38,153 nt of DNA from Candidatus Zambryskiibacteriota bacterium (GCA_026394815.1 JAPLZX010000012.1:4196-42348), one strand, 5' to 3'. Positions 26,139 through 34,130 are shown, counted from the stretch's first letter. Numbers and translations are program-made. Notes: generated by a model not told the origin, from the sequence alone.

Positions 26139-27716
26139 TTACATCGATTGGTATCTTTTAGGGCGATACTGTAGTGCTTCTAAAATATGATTTTCTGAAA
26201 TATCACCGACTCCTTCCATGTCCGCTATAGTGCGGGCTAATTTTATTATACGATGATAGGAACGGGCGGAGAGGTCCAATTGTTTTGCGGAAGTATTCAA
26301 AACTTCTTTTACTTTGTCGGACAGAATAATATGTTTTACTAAATCTTTTGGAGAAAGTTCGGCGTTTGTTTTTATTTTCAGACCAAGTTTTTTATATCTA
26401 CCTTCTGCAATCTTACGGGCTTTTTCTACACGAGGTTTCATTACATTTGTTCCCTCGTGCATTTCACGAGCATCTGTAAGTTTCTGATGTTCTACTTTTG
26501 ACACTTCCACCCACATATCAATACGGTCAATAATTGGTCCAGATAATTTTCTTTTATATTTTTCTATATTTTGTGCGGAACAAATACATTCCTTTCCTTT
26601 TACTCCGTAATTTCCGCACGGGCAAGGATTCATTGTGGCAATGAGAATAAAATGGGCAGGGTATCTAACACTTCCTTTTGCTCTAGAAACAGTTACCACC
26701 CTATCTTCCAACGGTTGTCTTAAACTTTCCAAAACTTTTTTATCAAATTCAGGAAGTTCATCCAGAAAAAGTACTCCCTTGTGAGCCAATGTTACTTCTC
26801 CTGGTTTTAAATTTGTTCCACCACCAACGAGAGAAACATATGAAGCAGTGTGATGTGGTGAACGAAAAGGTGGGTGCTCTATCAAACCTTCTGACAACAT
26901 TCCACCGATTGAATATATGGAAGTTACTTCAAGCATTTCATCAAAAGAAAGAGATGGAAGTAAATGTGTAAATGCTTTGGCCAACATTGTTTTGCCTGTG
27001 CCGGGAGGTCCATACATTATTATATTGTGCCCACCAGCAGCCGCGATTTCCAATCCCCTTTTTGCTGATTCTTGACCTTTAACATCAGCAAAATCAATAT
27101 CAATTTCTCTAACAACTTTCTTTTTCTTTAATTTTTTGAAAGGTGTGATCTCAACATGTGGAATAAAAATCTTCGTGTCATCACCCTCGTTCATCTTTTT
27201 AGTATTTATATGTTGCAAAACTTCTTTAAGATTACTTGCGCCATAAACTGTAATACCTTCTATATTTATTGCTTCCTCGGCGTTTTCTTTTGGTAAAAAT
27301 ATCTCTTTAAACCCTTCCTTTTTGGCTTTTTGAGCAATTGGTAGAGCCCCTTTTATGGGCCTTAAATCTCCATCAAGAGATAATTCCCCGACAAAAATTC
27401 TTTTTTCTGTATCAGCTTTTATATCTTCACTAGCCATGAGATATGCAATGGCAATTGGTAAATCAAAAAGCGGACCTTCTTTTTTAATATCCGCCGGCGC
27501 AAGTGATACCACGATTTTTTGATTTTTATTTTTTGGAGATTTGAACCCAGAATTTTTTATAGCCGCTCCCACCCTATCTTTTGATTCATCAATTGATTTA
27601 TCGCCGAGACCTACAATAGAAAACGAATGAAGGCCTTTTGACAAATCAACCTCAATATCTATTATTTGTGCACTAAGCAGTGTGGTTTGAGCACTATAAA
27701 TTTTCGAAACAGCCAT
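26139..27716 (-). CDS. comM: YifB/ComM-family AAA+ ATPase (Mg-chelatase-like)
   Basis: 525 residues. N-terminal Lon-protease-like S5 domain (GLHSFSIVGLGDKSIDESKD, VSLAPADIKKEGPLFDLPIA), AAA+ module with Walker A GPPGTGKTM and a zinc-like Cys cluster (NPCPCGNYGVKGKECICS), and the C-terminal Mg-chelatase helical domain (LDLSARSYHRIIKLARTIAD). ComM is a helicase that promotes branch migration during natural transformation. The length is normal. A TGA-TAAAAT element lies 9 nt before the ATG. Presence here fits the idea that these reduced bacteria import DNA, but no competence pilus is in the window. Confidence 0.95.
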   Translation of the reverse strand: MAVSKIYSAQTTLLSAQIIDIEVDLSKGLHSFSIVGLGDKSIDESKDRVGAAIKNSGFKSPKNKNQKIVVSLAPADIKKEGPLFDLPIAIAYLMASEDIKADTEKRIFVGELSLDGDLRPIKGALPIAQKAKKEGFKEIFLPKENAEEAINIEGITVYGASNLKEVLQHINTKKMNEGDDTKIFIPHVEITPFKKLKKKKVVREIDIDFADVKGQESAKRGLEIAAAGGHNIIMYGPPGTGKTMLAKAFTHLLPSLSFDEMLEVTSIYSIGGMLSEGLIEHPPFRSPHHTASYVSLVGGGTNLKPGEVTLAHKGVLFLDELPEFDKKVLESLRQPLEDRVVTVSRAKGSVRYPAHFILIATMNPCPCGNYGVKGKECICSAQNIEKYKRKLSGPIIDRIDMWVEVSKVEHQKLTDAREMHEGTNVMKPRVEKARKIAEGRYKKLGLKIKTNAELSPKDLVKHIILSDKVKEVLNTSAKQLDLSARSYHRIIKLARTIADMEGVGDISENHILEALQYRPKRYQSM

Positions 27717-27742
27717 AATAAAATTATTTTATCACAAATAAT

Positions 27743-29857
27743 TTATTTCTGTTGATCAAACCATTGAGGAGCAATATCTTTTATTGAAAGTTTTAATCGC
27801 CCGCGTTCATCAATTTCTTTTATGACTACAGGCACGATATCGCCAACTTTCATAACTTCATCAACTGACTGAAGTCTTCGTGGAACAATTTCGGAAATGT
27901 GAACTAATCCTTCGGTGTTACTATTTGCAAGACGGACAAACGCGCCGAACTCGGCGATTTTTACAACTTCCGCGCGTGACTTGTCCCCTACTAGAAATTC
28001 GTGGGTCATATCCTCAATAATTTTTTTGGCTTTTTCGCACGTGTCGCCTTTGCCGGTTATGAATACTGTGCCGTCATCATCAATATCAATTGCATCAACA
28101 CCAGTTTTTTCTTTTATTTCTTTTATGGTCTTACCTCCTGTTCCAATTACCAATCCTATTTGATCTGGTTTCACTTTTATTGAAACAATATGTGGTGCAT
28201 ATTCCGAAATCTTCTCGCGAGGAACAGCAATTTCATCTGTCATGACTTTCAAAATCTGAAGTCTGGCCATTTTTGCTTTTTCAAAAGCTTCTTTCAAAAT
28301 ATTTAACGGAATTCCGGCAACTTTAACATCCATCTGAACGGCTGTAACCCCCACTTCCGTCCCAGCTACCTTGAAATCCATATCTCCGTGATGGTCTTCG
28401 GGGCCCTGAATATCTGTCAAAACCACATAATTTTTTTCGTCTTTCATCATTAGTCCAGAAGCAATTCCGGCCACAGGTCGTTTGATTGGAACACCACCAT
28501 CCATTAAAGCCAAGGCTCCGGCACAGACAGAAGCCATTGATGTTGAGCCATTTGAAGCCATTGATTCAGCTACTAGACGAATTGTGTAAGGAAAAACTTC
28601 TTTGTTTGGCAAAACTGGTATAAGAGCTTTTTCGGCAAGGGCGCCGTGTCCTGTCATTCGGCGATTTGCTCCTCCCATTCTCCCTACCTCACCTACAGAA
28701 TATGGTGGGAAGTTGTAATGAAGCATAAATCTTTTTTCACCTTCTTGGGTTTCCATAGTATCTATAAGTTGTGCATCTCCCGGCGCGCCAAGAGTTAAAA
28801 CTGATAAAACATGAGTTCCTCCTCTATAGAACAATCCAGAGCCATGTAATATTTTTGAAATACCACCAACTTTAGCAAAAAGTTTTCTAAGCTCATCCAT
28901 TTTTCGTCCGTCAGGTCTTTTTTTATTTTCTATAATTTCGTGATGAATAGTTTTATCTATTTGCTCTTGAATATAATCCATAGCTAAAATTTTTTCCTTG
29001 TCATCCACTTCCGCTTCGCTGAGTTTCTTTTTCCATTCCTCTATTAAAAATACCAAACCCTCTTTACTATTTTCACAAAATAACTTTTCCAAAAAGTGAG
29101 GTCTTATATTTTTTTCAAACAAATCAAAAGTTTCTTTTTTCAATTCCGGTTTCTCAATTTTCTTTTTTTCTTTACCCAATTCTTTAAATATTTTTTCTTG
29201 GAATTTTTGAATTTTTTGGATTTCTGTTTTAGCAATTTCCATTGCTTTCATTATTTCTTCCTCTACCACTTCGTTACCACCAATCTCAATCATATTCACT
29301 TTATCATCCTTACCACAAACCAAAAGATCCAAATCATATTTATCTGTATTTCTGATTTCATACACAGGATTTATAATCATATCGCCATTTATTTTTCCAA
29401 TACGGACAGCTGAAGTCGGCCCATTCCATGGTATATGTGAAGTTCCTAAAGCAATAGAACCAGCCAAAACAGCCAAAATATCCGGGTCATCCTCACCGAT
29501 CGAAAGAACAGTGATGACCACCTGCACCTCATTTCTTATCCAATTATCAAAAAATGGTCTTATTGTGCGGTCAACCAAGCGACCAGACAAAATTGCCTCG
29601 TCTGTTGGACGACCTTCTCTTTTTTGGAAACGACTACCTAAAATTTTTCCTGTGGCGTAGAATTTTTCTTCAAAATCAACGGTTAATGGAAAGAAATCAA
29701 TTCCTTCTCTTGCCTCTCTTGCCATAACGGCAGTAGCCAAAACAACAGTATCTCCATATTGAACAAGACACGAACCATGTGCCTGATCCACCATATCGTT
29801 AAATTCTACATTCAACTCTTTCCCCCCGAATTCTGTCGTGAAAGTTTTTTTGTTCAT
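27743..29857 (-). CDS. pnp: Polyribonucleotide nucleotidyltransferase (PNPase)
   Basis: 3'-5' phosphorolytic exoribonuclease. From the ATG at 29857 it has 704 residues: first RNase PH domain, helical linker with a Lys/Glu-rich insert (about 205-270), second catalytic RNase PH domain (LTDIQGPEDHHGDMDFKVAG, with the metal-binding Asp residues), KH domain (VKPDQIGLVIGTGGKTIKEI) and S1 domain (KIAEFGAFVRLANSNTEGLV followed by HISEI). An ATG six codons upstream (29875) overlaps the preceding stop; 29857 is preferred because it gives the usual N-terminus and follows a TAATAT element by 7 nt. The gene lies downstream of a DksA-like gene; rpsO, its common partner, is 2.3 kb upstream on the same strand. 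Confidence 0.96.
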   Translation of the reverse strand: MNKKTFTTEFGGKELNVEFNDMVDQAHGSCLVQYGDTVVLATAVMAREAREGIDFFPLTVDFEEKFYATGKILGSRFQKREGRPTDEAILSGRLVDRTIRPFFDNWIRNEVQVVITVLSIGEDDPDILAVLAGSIALGTSHIPWNGPTSAVRIGKINGDMIINPVYEIRNTDKYDLDLLVCGKDDKVNMIEIGGNEVVEEEIMKAMEIAKTEIQKIQKFQEKIFKELGKEKKKIEKPELKKETFDLFEKNIRPHFLEKLFCENSKEGLVFLIEEWKKKLSEAEVDDKEKILAMDYIQEQIDKTIHHEIIENKKRPDGRKMDELRKLFAKVGGISKILHGSGLFYRGGTHVLSVLTLGAPGDAQLIDTMETQEGEKRFMLHYNFPPYSVGEVGRMGGANRRMTGHGALAEKALIPVLPNKEVFPYTIRLVAESMASNGSTSMASVCAGALALMDGGVPIKRPVAGIASGLMMKDEKNYVVLTDIQGPEDHHGDMDFKVAGTEVGVTAVQMDVKVAGIPLNILKEAFEKAKMARLQILKVMTDEIAVPREKISEYAPHIVSIKVKPDQIGLVIGTGGKTIKEIKEKTGVDAIDIDDDGTVFITGKGDTCEKAKKIIEDMTHEFLVGDKSRAEVVKIAEFGAFVRLANSNTEGLVHISEIVPRRLQSVDEVMKVGDIVPVVIKEIDERGRLKLSIKDIAPQWFDQQK

Positions 29858-29867
29858 CCCAATAATA

Positions 29868-30230
29868 TTAACCATTCATATGTTCCTTGTCTGTTTTAGC
29901 CGAAGGATTTGCCTCCAATCTATCCAATTCAATTGGTTTACCACAAACTTCACATAAACCGTATTTTCCATCCTCTATTTTTTTTATTGCATTTTTTACA
30001 TTATTCAGTTGAATTTCAAGCTCGTTCAGTTCCGCTTTGTTATTCTCGAATTGTTCAAGATCATCCGCCACATCAAACTCATCTGCATTGTCTTCATCCA
30101 AATCAGTTCCTACAGCTTCCCAATCACCCTTTTGGTCCGGGTTTTTTCTACCAATAGAAGCGAGCTCTGTTTCCAAAACCCCGGCTTCTTTTAAAAGCAA
30201 ATCTTTAAAATGTTGTGCATCTAGTGTCAT
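29868..30230 (-). CDS. DksA/TraR-like protein with an incomplete zinc finger
   Basis: 120 residues: acidic coiled-coil N-terminal part (10-95), then YGLCEVCGKPIELDRLEANP, the DksA/TraR C4 finger. The first CxxC is present, but where the second Cys pair should follow the chain reads SAKTDKEHMNG and stops, with Asp in the place of Cys. Such proteins bind RNA polymerase in the secondary channel; the altered finger may bind zinc differently or not at all. The stop overlaps an upstream pnp ATG. An extended -10 (TGC-TACAAT) lies 9 nt before the ATG. Confidence 0.85.
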   Translation of the reverse strand: MTLDAQHFKDLLLKEAGVLETELASIGRKNPDQKGDWEAVGTDLDEDNADEFDVADDLEQFENNKAELNELEIQLNNVKNAIKKIEDGKYGLCEVCGKPIELDRLEANPSAKTDKEHMNG

Positions 30231-30272
30231 ATAGACTGTATTGTAGCAGAAAATATAAGCTATGCAATCAGC

Positions 30273-31154
30273 CTATCGAATTTGCTTACTGACATTATAT
30301 TTACCGATAATTGCATTAAAGATATTTTCATTTGTTGTAATGACAAGAGTGTTTTTGTCTATAAATGAGTAGAGTAATATTGTTTTTTTATTATTATCCT
30401 GCAAAATACGAAGATCTTTATTTCGCAAAACCTCATCCTTAAATTCCATTGTTGTTGAACCTGTGTTTTGAGAAATCGAAAACAATTTTCCAAAATCAGA
30501 AACCATATCCTTTTCCCATTTGAGCATACCGCTGAAACTTGAAGCAAAATCACTTGTAGTTAAAATAAGAAAGGGTTCATTGGTATCAAACGAATATACA
30601 CCCAACATATATTCACCATCAAAAGATCTTACAAGAGATGATGGCATTTGAGGGGCAATAAGCGATAGAATATTCTCGACATTAATTGGTGTGCTTGAGG
30701 CGTTTACTGTGTTTAGATATAGAACAGAATTTACTGGGAGAGTAAATGATTTTTTCTCTGCCAGGATATCTGTTATTAATTTTTCTCTGGTGGAATTAGT
30801 TATGGGTATTATTTTTTCCTCCAAAAAACCTATCAAAGTTTTTGTTTGTTGTTGAATTATAACCTGATCTTTAGATCTTATGTAAAACACTGCGCTGATA
30901 GTGATAACTCCAAGGATTAACATTATACTACCAACAAGTATAAAAAATTTATTTCTAGCACCAGAATCTTTTGGTGTTCCAATATTTAACAAACCATCCT
31001 GGTTTCTATTTTGTTCAGCAACCAAAATGGAAGAAGCTGAATAATTATTTTTTAAAACAGCTTCTTCCACATCTCCCTGATATGTGCGGAGCGATTTTAT
31101 CGGAAGAGGTGTTTTTTCTTCTGATTTTTGTTCTGTTTCTTTTTCGGGTTCCAT
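30273..31154 (-). CDS. Single-pass membrane protein of unknown function
   Basis: Not recognised. 293 residues: a charged, disordered cytoplasmic N-terminal segment (1-65), one membrane helix (about 70-92), and an outside domain (95-290) of mixed helices and strands (SVLYLNTVNASSTPINVENI, FDGEYMLGVYSFDTNEPFLI, TTSDFASSF). No catalytic motif is visible. TGT-TACACT lies 7 nt before the ATG, so it does not need the structured RNA upstream for expression. It precedes the DksA-like gene by 42 bp. Confidence 0.75.
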   Translation of the reverse strand: MEPEKETEQKSEEKTPLPIKSLRTYQGDVEEAVLKNNYSASSILVAEQNRNQDGLLNIGTPKDSGARNKFFILVGSIMLILGVITISAVFYIRSKDQVIIQQQTKTLIGFLEEKIIPITNSTREKLITDILAEKKSFTLPVNSVLYLNTVNASSTPINVENILSLIAPQMPSSLVRSFDGEYMLGVYSFDTNEPFLILTTSDFASSFSGMLKWEKDMVSDFGKLFSISQNTGSTTMEFKDEVLRNKDLRILQDNNKKTILLYSFIDKNTLVITTNENIFNAIIGKYNVSKQIR

Positions 31155-31161
31155 TTGTAAT

Positions 31162-31167
31162 AGTGTA
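31162..31167 (-). promoter_or_regulatory. -10 element of the 293-residue membrane protein gene
   Basis: TGT-TACACT on the minus strand, 7 nt, then ATG (31154). Confidence 0.45.
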
Positions 31168-31199
31168 ACAAAATTTTAGCAAATTAAAAAATTTTATAA

Positions 31200-31392
31200 C
31201 GAAAACAGCCGGCTCCCGAATCGAGGCCGACTTTGGTGACCGAAGTCACAGAAACAAAAGAACTCATTCTGTCGGGAGGTGCAGTATTCCGCACCTCCCT
31301 TCAGAACGCCCCATTTGGACCTTTCCCCCTTCTGGGACTCTATCCGCTTGCAACCGTCGGCCTACCAAACCTTACTCCGTCGAGCCGGCGGC
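31200..31392 (-). ncRNA. GC-rich structured RNA of unknown class
   Basis: About 190 nt, much richer in G+C than its surroundings, with no convincing reading frame. The minus strand folds into a closed structure: an outer stem GCCGGCTC/GAGCCGGC (31382-31389 with 31208-31215), an inner stem GGCCGAC/GTCGGCC, a 9-bp hairpin GGGAGGTGC/GCACCTCCC extended by TTCTG/CAGAA, and GTGAC-TTCG-GTCAC. A near-consensus promoter (TTGACA, 17 bp, TATTAT) precedes it, and a TGTTTTCGTT tract follows the outer stem. It lacks the conserved sequences of RNase P RNA, SRP RNA and tmRNA. It sits between the NYN gene and the 293-residue membrane protein gene and fills a 335-bp gap. Confidence 0.7.
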
Positions 31393-31398
31393 ATATAA

Positions 31399-31427
31399 AT
31401 AATATATCTGGCTAATTTGTATGTCAA
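31399..31427 (-). promoter_or_regulatory. Near-consensus promoter for the structured RNA
   Basis: Minus strand TTGACA (31427-31422), a 17-bp spacer, and TATTAT (31404-31399); expected start near 31392. It is the only promoter here with an essentially perfect -35 and optimal spacing. Confidence 0.75.
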
Positions 31428-31489
31428 GCATAAAAAAACAGCAACCTCCCATGGATGTTTTTATTTTTTCCTACCCGCCTTATTTGTAT

Positions 31490-32023
31490 TTAAGTTCGGC
31501 GATTACGTTTATTTCCACTAAAACCAATGAGATATTTGCGTGGATTTTGATCTAAATCTATAAAGTCGTCGCAAGCTTCTATGAGTTTACTGGATGATGA
31601 TTTACCAAATGACATAACTTCCACCTGACAACCTTCATTTTGTAGATACTCAACCAATGGCACAAAGTCTCCATCGCCGGTAACAAGAATAATGGCATCG
31701 AGTTTTGGTGCTAATTTAATAGCATCAACTGCAAGTCCTACATCCCAATCAGCTTTCTTTGCTCCTCCGGAAAATATCTGGAGGTTTTTTGTTTTAGTTT
31801 CAATTCCCATTTTTTCTAACGCATCAAAAAAATTTTTCTCTTCCCCCGACTCTGTTGTAATGACATAAGCTACTGCTCTTGTAAGTGAACGTCCAGCTAG
31901 GCCGTCTTTAACTACTTGGTCGAAATTTACTTTCGCACCATAAATATTTTTTGCACAGTGATATAAATTTTGTGTATCAATAAAAATACCAACGCGCTGA
32001 TTTTTGTGTTTTATGACTGACAT
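31490..32023 (-). CDS. NYN-domain (LabA/DUF88-type, PIN-like) protein
   Basis: 177 residues forming one NYN domain: VGIFIDTQNLYHCAKNIYGA (Asp and Asn of the active site), KKADWDVGLAVDAI (Asp) and AIILVTGDGDFVPLVEYLQN (TGDGDF, Asp pair) with a final FIDLD. These acidic residues match the metal-dependent PIN/NYN nuclease site, so an RNase is likely. The specific target is unknown. It is downstream of rpsO with a TATAAT near 32106. Confidence 0.85.
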   Translation of the reverse strand: MSVIKHKNQRVGIFIDTQNLYHCAKNIYGAKVNFDQVVKDGLAGRSLTRAVAYVITTESGEEKNFFDALEKMGIETKTKNLQIFSGGAKKADWDVGLAVDAIKLAPKLDAIILVTGDGDFVPLVEYLQNEGCQVEVMSFGKSSSSKLIEACDDFIDLDQNPRKYLIGFSGNKRNRRT

Positions 32024-32110
32024 ATAAAAAGGTTAAAATGTAAAAATCAAAAGAAATTTACAATTCAAAATTAAGAATAATAAAATATAAAAATACCTAC
32101 AATAGAATTA

Positions 32111-32147
32111 TAGCAAAAAATAGAAAAACAATCGCTAAAAATCGATT
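32111..32147 (-). terminator. Probable intrinsic terminator after rpsO
   Basis: On the minus strand AATCG-attttag-CGATT followed by GTTTTTCTATTTTTT; it overlaps the rpsO stop codon. Confidence 0.55.
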
Positions 32148-32412
32148 ATTTTTTAAGACCAATCTTTTTAATAAGAGAGTTGTATCGTCTAGGGCTCTTT
32201 TTCTCAAGATATTTCATGTGGGTCTTTCGGTTTGCTACCATTTGCAAAAGTCCACGTCTAGAATGGTTGTCTTTGGCGTTTTTCTTTAGATGAACGGCTA
32301 ATTCATCTATTCTTTTGGTTAAAATAGCGATTTGTACTTCGGGAGAGCCGGTATCTGTGTCATGTACCTGAACATCCTTAACAATCTTTGATTTTTTTGT
32401 TTTTGTAAGCAT
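32146..32412 (-). CDS. rpsO: 30S ribosomal protein S15
   Basis: 88 residues, full family length. VHDTDTGSPEVQIAILTKRI, HLKKNAKDNHSRRGLLQMVA and the HMKYLEKKSPRRYNSLIKKI tail are the S15 consensus. Binds 16S rRNA early in 30S assembly. TTGCAA-17 bp-TATCCT lies 9 nt before the ATG; an inverted repeat AACCTTG/CAAGGTT (32434-32454) overlaps this region and could be an operator or autoregulatory hairpin. Divergent from the GC-rich mini-gene. Confidence 0.97.
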   Translation of the reverse strand: MLTKTKKSKIVKDVQVHDTDTGSPEVQIAILTKRIDELAVHLKKNAKDNHSRRGLLQMVANRKTHMKYLEKKSPRRYNSLIKKIGLKK

Positions 32413-32460
32413 TGCCTTGATAGGATATCACAAAACCTTGGGATTTGCAAGGTTCTTTAC

Positions 32461-32500
32461 TTGACTTTATTTCTATATATTATATAATCAAATAAGGAGG
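32461..32500 (+). promoter_or_regulatory. Promoter and Shine-Dalgarno of the GC-rich mini-gene
   Basis: TTGACT (32461-32466), 16 bp, TATAAT (32483-32488), then AAGGAGG (32494-32500) 7 nt before the ATG. This is a classic promoter/ribosome-binding-site pair, unlike most genes in the window. Confidence 0.75.
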
Positions 32501-32507
32501 GTTCAAT

Positions 32508-32765
32508 ATGACCCAAGCATTTAGTCAAGTGTTCGCTTTCATTGTCGTCATTTCCATCCTGCTCGTGGGCGTGGATTTCATGGCAAAAGGTGCCGGTCCC
32601 CGAGTTCATGGGGGCTATCGCAGGGGTTTGAGTCGGTTTGAGCGAGCGATTCGTGAGCGAGTTGTTCGTTTCGCCAACTGGGCCTGGCTCGGGTACCACC
32701 AGTTCATTATCGGAGTCGGTGTCGGCATTATGTTGGCACTATACTTTCTCGGCCGTTTCCCTTGA
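32508..32765 (+). CDS. Small GC-rich membrane protein, function unknown
   Basis: 85 residues: membrane helix (about 8-26), a basic amphipathic middle (GYRRGLSRFERAIRERVV) and a second membrane helix (about 64-82). Not recognised. Support for a real gene: a near-consensus promoter and strong Shine-Dalgarno upstream, and an intrinsic terminator overlapping the stop codon. Codons are far richer in G and C than in neighbouring genes, which may mean recent transfer or selection for high expression. It is followed by the operator-like repeats of the recombinase. Confidence 0.7.
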   Translation: MTQAFSQVFAFIVVISILLVGVDFMAKGAGPRVHGGYRRGLSRFERAIRERVVRFANWAWLGYHQFIIGVGVGIMLALYFLGRFP

Positions 32766-32784
32766 GGAGGGAGGCGGTCTTTTC
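32753..32784 (+). terminator. Intrinsic terminator overlapping the mini-gene stop
   Basis: CCGTTTCCCT pairs with AGGGAGGCGG (three positions of which two are G-U) around a 5-nt loop containing the stop, followed by TCTTTTCG. Confidence 0.6.
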
Positions 32785-32790
32785 GTTACT

Positions 32791-32884
32791 AAATATTTTG
32801 CGACATTATCATGTTGCAAAATATTTGGAGAGTATTCGACATTTTAATGTTGAATAATCTATATTGTGCGACACGGGGGTGTGA
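32791..32884. promoter_or_regulatory. Three repeated inverted-repeat sites upstream of the recombinase
   Basis: Sites of the form CGACAY-N4-RTGTYG: CGACATtatcATGTTG (32801-32816), CGACATtttaATGTTG (32837-32852) and CGACACggggGTGTGA (32869-32884, one mismatch). Starts are 36 and 32 bp apart. The first is the centre of a 36-bp palindrome (32791-32826). The third fills the space just upstream of the recombinase -10, a typical repressor position; they could also be recombinase binding sites. Confidence 0.6.
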
Positions 32885-32890
32885 TATAAT
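32885..32890 (+). promoter_or_regulatory. -10 element of the recombinase gene, leaderless arrangement
   Basis: TGA-TATAAT, then 6 nt and the ATG at 32897; the upstream 14 bases match those before the secretion-cluster head gene. Confidence 0.55.
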
Positions 32891-32896
32891 TTCCCC

Positions 32897-33811
32897 ATGG
32901 CTTCCTTAAAGCAATTAAAACAACAATTTTTAGAATATATTGAGATAGAAAGGGGGCGTTCTATGAAAACTGTAGAGAATTATGACCACTATCTCAGCCG
33001 TTTTTTAAACTTTTCAAAAAATGATAACCCGACACTTATTACAGATGCATCAGTTCGTGAGTTTCGTCTCTGGTTAAATAGGCAATTGGCGGGAAATAAT
33101 AAAGACAACAACGATACTCTTTCCAAAAAAACACAAAATTATTATCTCATAGCTCTACGAGCCTTTCTTAAATATTTAGCAAGACAGGAAGTAAAATCTC
33201 TTCCTGCGGAACGGATAGAATTAGCCAAAGTTGGAGAAAGGTCACTGGATCTCATTACCCCAACAGAACTTTCTCGCTTACTCAATTCTCCAAAAGGGAC
33301 GGATTTGAAAGATCTTCGAGACAAAGCTATTCTAGAATTATTATTTTCCACAGGACTTCGTGTTTCCGAGTTGTGTTCTCTTAAATCAGACATTAATTTG
33401 CATTCAGACGAATTATCTATTCGTGGTAAAGGTGGAAAAGTACGGGTTGTTTTTATTTCTGATGAGGCCAAGAAGTATGTGAAAGCATATTTATCTGCAC
33501 GTAAAGATATGAGTGATGCACTTTTTGTTCAAATTGGTAGAGAGGTGATCAAAAAAGATGTAAACCCATTAACCAAAAGATCTATTGAAAGAATTGTAAA
33601 ACAACATGCTATAAAATCAGAAATTTCCAAAAAAGTAACTCCCCATATGATGCGTCATCTTTTTGCTACCGATTTGCTTTCCAATGGTGCCGATCTCCGC
33701 TCTGTTCAAGCACTTTTAGGTCATTCAAGTATTGTCACAACCCAGATTTATACTCATATCACAGATAAACACTTGAAAGATATTCATAAAAAATACCACA
33801 ATAAGGGGTAA
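32897..33811 (+). CDS. Xer-type tyrosine recombinase
   Basis: 304 residues, the normal Xer length. N-terminal SAM-like DNA-binding domain (LKQLKQQFLEYIEIERGRSM; MKTVENYDHYLSRFLNF), then the catalytic domain with all residues: Arg in STGLRVSELC, Lys in IRGKGGKVRVV, HMMRH (HxxR), LGHSSI (His) and the nucleophile Tyr in TQIYTHITDKHL. In small bacteria one Xer protein often resolves chromosome dimers at dif, so a housekeeping role is most likely; a role as an integrase of a small island is the alternative, given its two GC-rich neighbours. Confidence 0.9.
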   Translation: MASLKQLKQQFLEYIEIERGRSMKTVENYDHYLSRFLNFSKNDNPTLITDASVREFRLWLNRQLAGNNKDNNDTLSKKTQNYYLIALRAFLKYLARQEVKSLPAERIELAKVGERSLDLITPTELSRLLNSPKGTDLKDLRDKAILELLFSTGLRVSELCSLKSDINLHSDELSIRGKGGKVRVVFISDEAKKYVKAYLSARKDMSDALFVQIGREVIKKDVNPLTKRSIERIVKQHAIKSEISKKVTPHMMRHLFATDLLSNGADLRSVQALLGHSSIVTTQIYTHITDKHLKDIHKKYHNKG

Positions 33812-33817
33812 TTTGTG

Positions 33818-33847
33818 TTGCAGAGTTTAAGGTTTATATGATATGCT
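33818..33847 (+). promoter_or_regulatory. Possible promoter of the second GC-rich mini-gene
   Basis: TTGCAG, 18 bp, TATGCT just after the recombinase stop. The -10 match is moderate. Confidence 0.35.
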
Positions 33848-33905
33848 CTAAATCGGATTACAGGCTCTTTCGTTGGTAGAAAACTTGGTAGGAAGGGAGT
33901 TGAGA

Positions 33906-34130
33906 ATGGACCACATCAATCGGAGAAAGCAGTTGAAAAGAAGTGCTGCCAAGTATCTCGGAGTCCCGGTCGACGCACTGGGGTGGGTCAATAGTGAGCT
34001 TCACTTTCTTTCCACCAACACGCCGGTGGCTGGGGTTCCCAAAGTTCCGAAACCTTCCCGACCGGTGCCTGTGATGAGCCAGAGACGTGACTGGCGCGAT
34101 AGATATTCGCCGGGGCGCCGCTACTACTAA
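33906..34130 (+). CDS. Small GC-rich basic protein, function unknown
   Basis: 74 residues from the ATG at 33906: an N-terminal helical basic part (HINRRKQLKRSAAKYLGVPV followed by DALGWV), a Pro/Val-rich middle (PVAGVPKVPKPSRPVPVM) and an Arg/Tyr-rich tail (RDWRDRYSPGRRYY) that could bind nucleic acid. Not recognised. The start is chosen because AGGAAGGGAG lies 6 nt upstream; a frame-open start 11 codons earlier lacks this. G+C-rich codons set it apart from its neighbours. A strong hairpin follows 30 bp after the stop. Confidence 0.6.
   Translation: MDHINRRKQLKRSAAKYLGVPVDALGWVNSELHFLSTNTPVAGVPKVPKPSRPVPVMSQRRDWRDRYSPGRRYY

Noticed and set aside
31200-31392. Identification of the GC-rich RNA as RNase P RNA, tmRNA or SRP RNA
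   Set aside because: It lacks the invariant RNase P GAGGAAAGTCC block (only a loose resemblance, GGGGGAAAGGTCC), has no tRNA-like ends or tag frame, and no SRP GGAAGGAAGCAG motif.
31233-31415. 60-residue open frame on the plus strand
   Set aside because: It lies antisense to the structured RNA, has no ribosome-binding site, and its residues follow from GC-rich stems.
32897-34130. Integrative element inserted at a tRNA
   Set aside because: The nearest tRNA is almost 3 kb away, no flanking direct repeats were seen, and the recombinase looks like a housekeeping Xer.
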